A stretch of 64,000 nt of DNA. Origin: Lineus longissimus (Eukaryota; Nemertea; Pilidiophora; Heteronemertea; Lineidae). Made by a program: the position numbers and the translations under genes. Positions 56,250-64,000 of the stretch are shown piece by piece. Below the pieces are notes generated by a model, which made no database searches, was not told the DNA's origin, and saw only the letters and a program-made list of their open reading frames with translations. The DNA is taken from assembly GCF_910592395.1 (NCBI RefSeq), contig NC_088311.1:12216501-12280500 (forward strand). The letters run 5' to 3'. The first letter of the stretch is position 1; the number at the start of each line of letters is the position of its first letter.

Positions 56250-56920
56250 TGTACCGTGAAGCCCTTAAAAGGTAGGCTTCACGGTGTTCATAGGGTTAAC
56301 TCAATTCGTTTGAAGTCTACCGAACGTGCCTTATCAGGCTATTCGTCATTGTTCTTAGCCTTGATTAATATTATTATACAATATAAGCAGTGAGTCTAGG
56401 GGTCCGAGTCACGCGGAAGTCGGAGGATTGCGGTGACAGCAGTAAGTCCTTAAAGGGATGGCCAGTGATCTTGGCACAGTTAACGTTCCGATCATGGTCA
56501 CCTGGTACGAGGCGTCCAATCATAGCTTCCCAATGGTCTTCAGCTACCAGGGGGAGGCACTTGACATTGTTAGGTCTCTCTCTGGACGGCCTCGTACCCT
56601 GGACCGGGTTGCTCCTTTAATTAGTATTCGTCTTCCGTAATCCTGGACTCTGAGCTCGTGACTTGGCATCTGGGTATTTAAGCACTGGGCACGCCGGCTC
56701 TCTCTCTCTCTTTCATCTCTTGGGCGGCCCAGCTTGCATCCAATAGTGTCTAGCTAAATCAGAAACTCCTAAATCAAGTAAGTACAAATAAACTATTATA
56801 TGATTACTCCTGACTTCCGAGTTCATTCTCTGCTAAGTTAGTATGTCTGCAAGTTCAGCATCGGTCTACGTCACCAGGTCTCTTGAGGGATGTTCGTTAA
56901 CCTCAGGGACGCTCGGAACA
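56250..56920 (+). repeat. 3' LTR of gypsy element
   Basis: 671 bp, TGTACC to GGAACA, matching 22500-23177. Followed by CTAG (56921-56924), the second target duplication. Contains AATAAA at 56787-56792. Confidence 0.95.
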
Positions 56921-56924
56921 CTAG

Positions 56925-57003
56925 GATGGACCCGGCCTACTGTGGAAATCCTTTAAATAGATGCCTTGAACTACGGCATAGAGGAGTTCATCCCGCATAA
57001 GTG
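56925..57003 (+). pseudogene. linker of the host LINE, right of the gypsy insertion
   Basis: It translates in one frame as LNYGIEEFIPHK, the conserved stretch between endonuclease and RT in CR1-like LINEs. It resumes the LINE broken at 22499. A palindrome-capped repeat on the minus strand cuts it at 57003. Confidence 0.6.
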
Positions 57004-57665
57004 TCAAACCATCCAATAGTGAAACGGCCAAGAGCCATTGTGCTCACTGTATAGATATTTGGTGGTTAGGAATTCATCCTGGTTAAGAATCATGCTACGT
57101 ATATAGTATATACATGTAGGTCAAGCCAAAGTCGGTATGACATGCGATGCATCGTTGCTTGGAGTACCTGCCATAAAAATATCATCGAAAACAAGTCACT
57201 AATAAGTGAGATATTGCACTTGTCACCTTTTTTAGTTTTGGCCTCCTGGTGGCCCAGTCAAGAATCAGATTGGATCGAAATTCGGTGTGTCAGTGGTTCA
57301 TGACGTAGGGAGTCATGTGTACCATATTTCAAGTTCATAGCTTTTTCGGTTATGAAAAAAGCCAAAGTTACACTCTAACGGCCAATTTCCGCCATTTGAC
57401 CTCTGTGACCTTGAAAATTAGGTCAAATCAAAAATCCGTATGATATTTGTTGTATCCTAGCTAGGAGAACGTCCCATTAACATTTTATCGAAAACGAGTC
57501 ACTGATAAGAGAGATATCAAACTTTTTAGGTTTCCACTTCTGGCCATCTGGCGGCCTAGTCAAGAATCAGATCGGCTAGAAGTTCATTGTCAGAGGTGAC
57601 CTTACCTAGGGGTCCTGTGTACAAAGTTTCAAGTTCATAGCCCTAGCGGTTAAGAAACTTGCCAC
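57004..57665 (-). repeat. palindrome-capped repeat, minus-strand copy, 5'-truncated
   Basis: Begins GAAACGGCCAAGAGCC and ATTGTGCTCAC, the inverse of the family 3' terminus, and contains TTTGACCTCTGTGACCTTGA at 57395-57414. The palindromic 5' cap is absent at the right end (about 57665). Confidence 0.75.
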
Positions 57666-58078
57666 TGTTTTTGAAACAGGATAAGACGACTGACACTGCG
57701 GTGCTGTATAGACTTCCCTACGCTGAGCCGAAAACCCCAGGGCCACCAGGCCGGGGAACTACAGAAGTTATTGAGGAAGAACAAACATCTAAACCAGAAA
57801 AGAAAAAAACAACAGCCCAGCCACAAGACAACTCACGAACACAGGCAACTCAGAACAACCATCCAATAAAAAAGCGGAAAGCATACTGGCCCTACCTCAA
57901 TGATATCCTCGCGGACCCGGTAACAGACCACCCAGAAGACCGGATGAAGGCAAAAACTAAAGCAGTTCTGGACCCTCATCAAACTACCAACAAGGACAGT
58001 GTGAAAAGTTCTCCTTCCTTTTCCGCAACTCGATTACTTCTGCCTTCTTCCAGGCTACGTGGGGTTACCACGATTTGA
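57659..58078 (+). CDS. unrecognised ORF, 139 aa
   Basis: Hydrophilic, Pro/Lys/Thr/Gln-rich (PGPPGRGTTEVIEEEQTSKP, basic KKRK), with a C-terminal part containing YWPYLNDILADP. The first few codons come from the neighbouring repeat. It could be a fragment of a transposon polyprotein or of the interrupted LINE. No family assigned. Confidence 0.25.
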   Translation: MPLFLKQDKTTDTAVLYRLPYAEPKTPGPPGRGTTEVIEEEQTSKPEKKKTTAQPQDNSRTQATQNNHPIKKRKAYWPYLNDILADPVTDHPEDRMKAKTKAVLDPHQTTNKDSVKSSPSFSATRLLLPSSRLRGVTTI

Positions 58079-58166
58079 TAACAAGGAGGTAGTCAAAACC
58101 GAAACATTTCTAAAGCTTTCTCCAATCTAACTCTTTTTTCAAGCAAAGGCATCAGTATTAAATACA

Positions 58167-59272
58167 AACTAGCATTGTACCCATGGCGCAGGCAGGTTCA
58201 AATGGGCTATACCTTGAATAGATTGAATATCAATGAAAATCTAATGCAATATCAAAGGAGCAATATCGAAGAGACAAATTAAACAAACCATCTGTCCACA
58301 GACTCGGACCTATAGCTGTGGCGTGCTGTATGCGTGCATAAAAAGCATATCAATTGGTCCGATAGAGATGATGAGGCAATGCCAATATGCCTCGTTCCTT
58401 AGTCAGCAATGTGCCCCTTTTTATACGGAGAAGAAGGAGAACCCAGATAGGCCTTCACATGTCGGCCTCGAAATGGCTCGGACCAATTGCACTTTCACTA
58501 CATGTACTATAACTTTAAAATGCGTGCTCCTCCTACATGTAGCATGATCTCGGGCAAGGCACTTAGTCGATAGGCAAGCTAGAAGTTCAGCACAGTGAGC
58601 AGCTCCTTGATAAGGCCATGCCAAGTTCAGAGTGCCTCTTCAGATACATCAAGTATTGAAAGCTGTCGTGAGCATATAAACAGACCATGGTAACCTTCAT
58701 TTGAAAATCCCTTCATAATCAATGGCTAGCACTGGCTAACACAGCACCCATAAACAATAGACCACCAATTTAACCCCAGCTCCTTACTGCGGGAAGACCC
58801 AAGTCCAGCAACCAAAAGTACCAAAAATACATTTTTGTTTACATTTGAACTGCACACATGCGTTTGTTTACAATTTCTTTCCCCGCAAAATCTCGAAGAT
58901 CAGGTGACCTGCAATCGTGGATTAAAAATAACATTAACCTTGGTTCAGCAGGTCAACGTACAGGCTGTTCCAATCATCCCCCTTCAGCCAGTTGTTCAAC
59001 AGGTAATGTTAGCCACCCCACAGGGAGTGCAGGTAATTGATTAAGCCTCTGTATAACTAAACAGCAATGACTTGGCTTCTGTGAGTGGTAAGGAGAGTTG
59101 ACAGTGCCGATTAAAAATCCCTCATTACTGCTCCGCTGAAGTAAATTTCCGGGAAAAAAAATAGTTGCATCAGGATAACATATCACCTGCAAACGTGCAA
59201 AATTTCGAGACGAAACACTACCCCAAAATGGCACTTCATCGAGCCGCCTTATAGTATTATGATATAGATTTC
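58167..59272 (+). mobile_element. element of about 1.1 kb with ACTAGC start and TATAG end
   Basis: It begins ACTAGCATTGTACCCATGG, very like the A start of the 10 kb element, and ends near GTATTATGATATAG, like its B end. Between lies other sequence, including a segment (58735-59100) that is the inverse of 12298-12664. This suggests a relative of the split-repeat element, but only about 20 bases at each end are shared, so ends are tentative. 59273-59820 after it holds nothing recognised. Confidence 0.4.
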
Positions 59273-59821
59273 CTAACTGCATACAATTACAAAATTATGA
59301 AACTATTCGCATGCAATGAATAAGCAATTAGCCATGATCGGACAATTTGGACAGCAAATATCTTCCCTAACCCCATTAAAATTATAGTAAACTACGGAAC
59401 AGACAAAACGTTTAAATCGACTACTTCTCAATAGACAGTCTTTAGGCACGAAATCGCGCATCCCCGACAAAAGTATTTCCGCTGAATGATACTAAATCAT
59501 TCGATACACCATGTTAACAATATAATAACTAATTCAGTTATTATCCAATTACAAATATTGCTGTCCAATATATTAAGAAAGGCGACGGAAAGATGCACTT
59601 GGACTGCAAAATCAAGTTTGCCCAATGGGGCTTGCAGTGCTAGTTTTGACAGATGGATTTTATGATGCCGATAACGAAATGAAAAAGGACCATGAGATTT
59701 GGTAAATGGATAATGGAAAACTATGGCAATAGTCCGATATCGCAGCATGCAGAAATAAGATTAAACTCGACGAAATTAAAGGGCCGATATTTTCTATATC
59801 CCGGGGGTATACTTTACAGTG

Positions 59822-61525
59822 TAGGTATATCCCCACTTAAGAACAATTCCGGGAACACAGTGGTTGACAGCAGAGGGAAAGCCCAAGTGCTGAATAAGAA
59901 ATTCCAATCGGTTTTAAACAATCCATCACCCCATCCCTTGTCGATATGTGCATGCCAAGAACTTCATAAGCCCAGCCAAGGCAACTATGGACAACATCAC
60001 AATCACCACCAACGGTGTGATGAAGTTGTAACAAAATCTGAAACCAGGCAAGAGAGCGGGCCCAGACAATCTCCGTCCGAAAGTGGTACAAACCATAGAA
60101 ACCCACGTCACTCCGACGCTGCAAGCAACATTTCAGAAATTACTGGATACTGGTAGCGTTCCTGCAGATTGGAGACAGGCAAAATGTGGTCCCCATCTTC
60201 AAAAATGGGAAAAGAGATGACCCTGTGAATTACCGTCCAGTGTCACTTACATGTATTTGCAGTAAAATGTACTTGGAACACATTATCACCAGCCAAATGA
60301 TTCAACTTCTGGAATATACACGTACATGTAATAACATCCTCCAGAGCAAACAGCATGGGTTTCGAAGCAAGCACTCGTGTGAGACACAACTTACTAGTAT
60401 TGAATCCATTTGTCAGGCACACAGAGCCGGATGTAAACTGGATGCGATATTTTTGGACTTCAGCAAGGCCTTCGATAAGGACCCACATACCCACCAGCTT
60501 GAAACGTGTGGTATCGCTTCCAAAGCCAGGACGTGGATCTCAACCTTTCTAACAGACCGGGAACAACAAGTGGTGGTCGAAGGGGAAATATCAGACCAAA
60601 GACCAGTTACATCATTAGTCCCACGAGGCTCAGTTATCGGACCTGTCCTCCTCCTCATCTAGATCAACGATCTGCCGGACAGTGTTAAGTCCTAGATCAG
60701 ACTCTTTGCAGATGATACCATCATCTACAGAATCGTATGGAATGACCACTTCAACACCGTGGAACCCTTGGATTTCTGCGATCAGAACAACCGGCCAAGA
60801 AGTTAAAGCTGCAGCATTCAAAACACTAGTACGCCAGGAGTTTAAGTACGCATCATCGGTCTGGGACCGACACACTTTAAAAGGGAAGCAATAGATCGAG
60901 ATGGTCCAACGCAGGGCTGCATGATGGGTTACAGGGCGTCATCATAACACCTCTAGTGTCACCGATGTGCTCAGTACATTAGGCTGGCTGGCCCTAGAAC
61001 AGAGGAGACGACAGGCACGCTCAATAATGCTGTATAAGATCGTTCATGACCTCGCCATCATCCAAGACCACCTGATGAAGAACACCAGGCAGGCAAGACG
61101 AGCCAAACTAGATACCTTCCGAAATGTCCAGACATCCACAGATAATAATAATAATAATGATTCTTTTATATAGCGCAATTCCGTGACACTATAGTTCTCG
61201 CTCAAAGCGCTTTGGGATATCATATTATTACCCCGGTCTCCACAGAAATCAATCAGGGGTTTCAAGGAGCAACCACAAGGCGCTCACTTGAACTCGACCA
61301 GTAGGGAACTAAGCAGTGACTCGGCCGGGAGTCGAACCCACGACCTCCTGATCATGAGGCCGACTCTCTTCCACTGCGCTACCGCTGCCCCTCTTCCACT
61401 GCGCTACCGCTGCCCCTCCCAGATGACCAAACATACTCCTTCTACCCGAGAACAATAGTCGACTGGAACAACCAACCACACACCACCGTCTCAGCTGCAA
61501 GCCTCGACATTGCGGCAGATTGTTG
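59822..61525 (+). pseudogene. decayed LINE reverse transcriptase (probably same LINE as 21685-22499)
   Basis: VGISPLKNNSGNTVVDSRGK, a shifted frame with AGPDNLRPKVV, then 60186-60659 with FKNGKRDDPVNYRPVSLTCI, KQHGFRSKHSCETQL, IFLDFSKAFDKDPH and VPRGSVIGPVLLL. Two in-frame stops follow before the catalytic RLFADDT (60705-60719). About 150 codons are then missing, and the frame resumes with KTLVRQEFKYASSVWDRHT and the C-terminal LGWLALEQRRRQARSIMLYKI and YPRTIVDWNNQP, which a SINE splits. CR1/L2-like by its motifs. Its orientation and position fit the 3' half of the LINE broken by the gypsy element, but a separate copy is possible. Confidence 0.82.
61141..61417 (-). mobile_element. tRNA-derived SINE inserted in LINE
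   Basis: Read on the minus strand from 61417, it opens with a tRNA-like head carrying an A box (TAGCGCAGTGG) and a B box GGTTCGACTCC (61329-61339 region), then a body with CAAAGCGCTTTGAGCGAG and TATATAAAAG, and ends in (ATT)n at 61141-61156. The first 25 bp of the head are duplicated in tandem (61366-61390, 61391-61415). CAGAT occurs at both edges (61139-61143, 61420-61424), a possible short duplication. Confidence 0.82.
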
Positions 61526-64000
61526 TGTGAACCAAGCGCTGTTTTAATGTGTTTATCATGCACTACTACACAAGTCGTTTCAAAAAACCTTTTATAAAGC
61601 ACCAAGTTTTACCCCAACGAATATTTTACCATGCATACGCCCGGACATAATAGTTTAACAAGACTGTGTTCCAGTATCGGCAAGAAGAAGAAGGAGACAC
61701 TAATCACAAGGTGGAAAACAAGTTGCTGCTGTTTTATCGTGGGCAACCCTGTGTGCGTTGTACAGTAGCCTCCTTCTCAAAGAACAAAACAAGTTTTAGT
61801 ACAGCAACCCGAATACGAATATATTAAAGCATGGTCTTGTTTTTATTTCGAATATCAAACACTTTTCCTTTTTATTACTCCCTTAAAGGTGGTTCTAAAT
61901 GACCAAAATAATCGATGTGAACTGATCCGCCTTGCAGATGACAGAAACGTCCACTAGTAGGAGGGTTTTCCGACTTCCTAACTTTTCTCTAAATTTTCCT
62001 GATTAATCCGACATTGCCCGACTTTTCCCTGAAAGAAAACTTATGAAAAATACTAGCCAAGGGCCAGTATAAGGCATTAAAGATCAAAGGCACATTTTGA
62101 ATTGGGTTAATGCGGTGAACTATTGAGTGAGCTACGGCTCCTGGAAGAGCCTTACTAGTGCATCGTTCGACATGGAAAGGATCGACGCATGGAGTGCTTA
62201 CTCTGGTGAAATCGGATTCAACATCGGAAAAGCGTAATAATTCTGTCAGATTTTCAATTTTTCCTTTTTTGTGCAATTCGTTGATGAAAACTACTTAATA
62301 TGTAGAATAGGAGGTAACTGGGCAGCCGACAGCTGGGTGTTATTGCCCTTAACAATACCAATGGTCTTTTAAGAAGTCGGAAAAAGCCTCCCCTAGTGAT
62401 ATGCGGTGATATTTACTGATGATATCCACAGTGTCACCTGTCTTGTGTGTGATCTCCACTGTACTATTTAGTATTGGTAATGTGAGCGCATCTCCGAAGA
62501 TACACGCAAAACGCAGACACTATTCCCTGGTAGAAAAGAGGGAGCGGGGGCGTTGATTTTGTTATTGAACACAGACCTAGACCCTATCTAGCAACTCGCC
62601 CTCGTAGTCCGACCCGGCCCTCGTTCACTGACTCCTTGACAAGAGATCCATTTGAGCTGCTAAAGGGAGGACATAGGCACTTGCCAGAATTTAAAAAAAA
62701 CATCGATCGAGGTTGTTTACATCTAGATGCATCCGGTTTAAAAGCGTCGTCTCAACCCAAATGGATACCGAATCCGGATTCATTTTCCCTGTGCGCATGC
62801 GCACTAACATATTTTTGCACCTCCACAAGCAACAGGTATTTGATATTTCCACATCTACAGAAATGCGTCCAGATCAGACCGGATTGCGCTAATCGTCTAA
62901 ATGCGCGCAATGTTTTGAGACCTAAATGTGGTTCGATCGGATCGCATCCGGATCCTCTCCGAATGTGTTTGTTTCGCATGGCGTCTAAATGGTCCTATCA
63001 TGATATTATGTACATGTAACTTGAATTTACATCAGCACATTTTGAGGTTGTATCAAGTTATAATTGTATGCAGAACGAAACTCATTTGTTTCGATTTCGG
63101 ATTTCCTGCCAAGATTTGTGTGCAGGACGCAAGTGCAAACAATTCTGAAGGAAAAATGTTGTAATGTGATTTAATTCATAAGTCTTGATGAGACAATTCT
63201 TGCCAATATGATTTGATACTGTCTCAGAATAAGCTATGGTGTAAATTTGAACAACAGCGTGTCAGACTTTTTTTCTGTAGCCCACTTTATGCCTGGACGT
63301 AAAATATTTACTTATTCCTCGGGTTGATATTTGGTTCTGAATTTTTTTACTCGACTACGGACCTCCGAGATGACTCCTAGTGTCAAATGTGGTAATATCT
63401 CACAGCTGGTCTAATGACATCACATCATGGTAATCATTGCGGTAACAACCAACGTCACACGGTTAATAACGGTGGCCTTCGGAACCACTTTGTTTGGCGA
63501 CCTTGAACTGAAGGCAGCCAATAAACGTTAGGGATGCAATCGTCCGATGCTTGAAGAGTTGAATATGCGCATTCTGACAACAGCCACACTAAGTGAGGTC
63601 CGTCGGGGTGATGGCGTAAAAGTCCTGCTCTGATGAGAAAGTAGTACCGCAACCTGGATTAAAACGGGTACCATGACTATGAATTTTAGATGTTGGGAGA
63701 GATAAGGACCCGTCTTCGAACCATGCAGTAACTACTCTCCTGGTTGAAAATAAGAATAAGAACGTTGCTGTTCTATGGCATAGTTCTCAACCAAGTTTGA
63801 TCCCGTTCGCACAATGACCCTGGGCAGTTTCTTTTCAGAATCTCATTGGTGCTGTTTTACCTGTGGCAAATGAGTTAGTTGTTGTATTACAGGAAGGATG
63901 AGTTCATTGACGAATTCAGTGCGCATAATGCGGCCCAGATATAACCTTATGAAGGAAGGGCCTCATCGAATTGACAAAATGAACGGTATCTGATGGAACG
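61526..64000. other. no gene or repeat recognised
   Basis: Open frames here are at most 127 codons (62636-63019) and have no domain or splice support. 62540-62960 is locally GC-richer. Nothing in it matches the repeat families seen elsewhere in the window. Confidence 0.4.

Larger units (their letters stand above)
22500..56920 (+). mobile_element. giant Ty3/gypsy-type LTR retrotransposon with env and accessory ORF, nested insertions
   Basis: It is bounded by two LTRs (TGTACCGTG...GGAACA) and a 4-bp CTAG duplication (22496-22499 and 56921-56924). Between them in + orientation lie gag, pol and env-like genes in canonical Ty3/gypsy order (PR-RT-RH-IN), with a chromodomain, an F-like envelope, a RING-like ORF and a polypurine tract. 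It spans 34,421 bp. Subtracting five inserted elements leaves about 16 kb, which is long for this superfamily. Counting by eye, the LTRs differ by about eight substitutions plus a few small indels, so the insertion is fairly young and the nested insertions younger. Frameshifts and one stop in pol, and breaks in env and the RING ORF, indicate a dead copy unless some are assembly errors. Confidence 0.93.

Noticed and set aside
58835-59044. Exon-like stretch with VQAVPIIPLQPVVQQV flanked by AG and GT
   Set aside because: The same repeat at 12.4 kb (inverse) has frame-changing indels in this part, so there is no sign of protein constraint.
62636-63019. 127-codon frame near the right end
   Set aside because: No domain, no splice sites, and composition like the surrounding spacer.
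63622-63660. Hammerhead-ribozyme-like CTGATGAG followed by AAAG
   Set aside because: The core GAAA box and the flanking stems needed for a hammerhead are not present at the right spacing.

Overview
The window looks like repeat-dense nuclear DNA from a marine invertebrate, either a lophotrochozoan or a non-vertebrate deuterostome. The grounds are GT-AG introns, LINE, LTR, PIF/Harbinger and SINE families together, many ACATGTA-rich spacers, and a palindrome-capped repeat family with (GTC)n tracts of a kind I associate with such genomes. I cannot name the species. Almost everything recognisable is a mobile element. The only piece of an ordinary host gene I can support is one terminal exon, resembling the C-terminus of heparanase (GH79), at 16660-16816 on the + strand.

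Layout, left arm (1-21 kb): a broken DDE transposase on the minus strand (1-1478), several MITE-like inverted-repeat elements, then a long field of palindrome-capped repeats (about 5.4-15.3 kb and scattered copies to 21.2 kb). Two Mutator-like elements with 9-bp target duplications sit in this field (7180-8145 and 12674-13681). The heparanase exon, twin hairpins, a 70-bp minisatellite and a LINE 3' fragment follow.

Centre (22.5-56.9 kb): one Ty3/gypsy-type LTR retrotransposon fills 34.4 kb. Its 678 and 671 bp LTRs are nearly identical and are flanked by a 4-bp CTAG duplication. In order it has gag with CCHC knuckles, two retropepsin-like domains, RT, RNase H, integrase (DD35E, GPY/F), a chromodomain, an errantivirus/baculovirus-F-like envelope gene, a RING-like accessory ORF behind its own splice acceptor, and a 3.1 kb non-coding tail before the polypurine tract. 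Five later insertions split it: a LINE in the first zinc knuckle; a two-gene PIF/Harbinger element near the gag/pol junction; a 10 kb element with split direct repeats (A-X-B-A-B, like PAT/Ngaro tyrosine-recombinase elements) between the two protease domains; a 1.7 kb TIR element before RT; and a palindrome-capped repeat inside RNase H. The split-repeat element itself carries a LINE, which carries a Harbinger-type MITE. Without insertions the retroelement would be about 16 kb. Most of its genes also carry frameshifts or stops, so this copy is not expected to work.

The gypsy element sits inside an older, decayed LINE: endonuclease at 21.7-22.5 kb, linker at 56.9-57.0 kb, and probably its reverse transcriptase at 59.8-61.5 kb. 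That LINE is also hit by a minus-strand palindrome-capped repeat, an element of about 1.1 kb, and a tRNA-derived SINE. The last 2.5 kb shows nothing I can identify.
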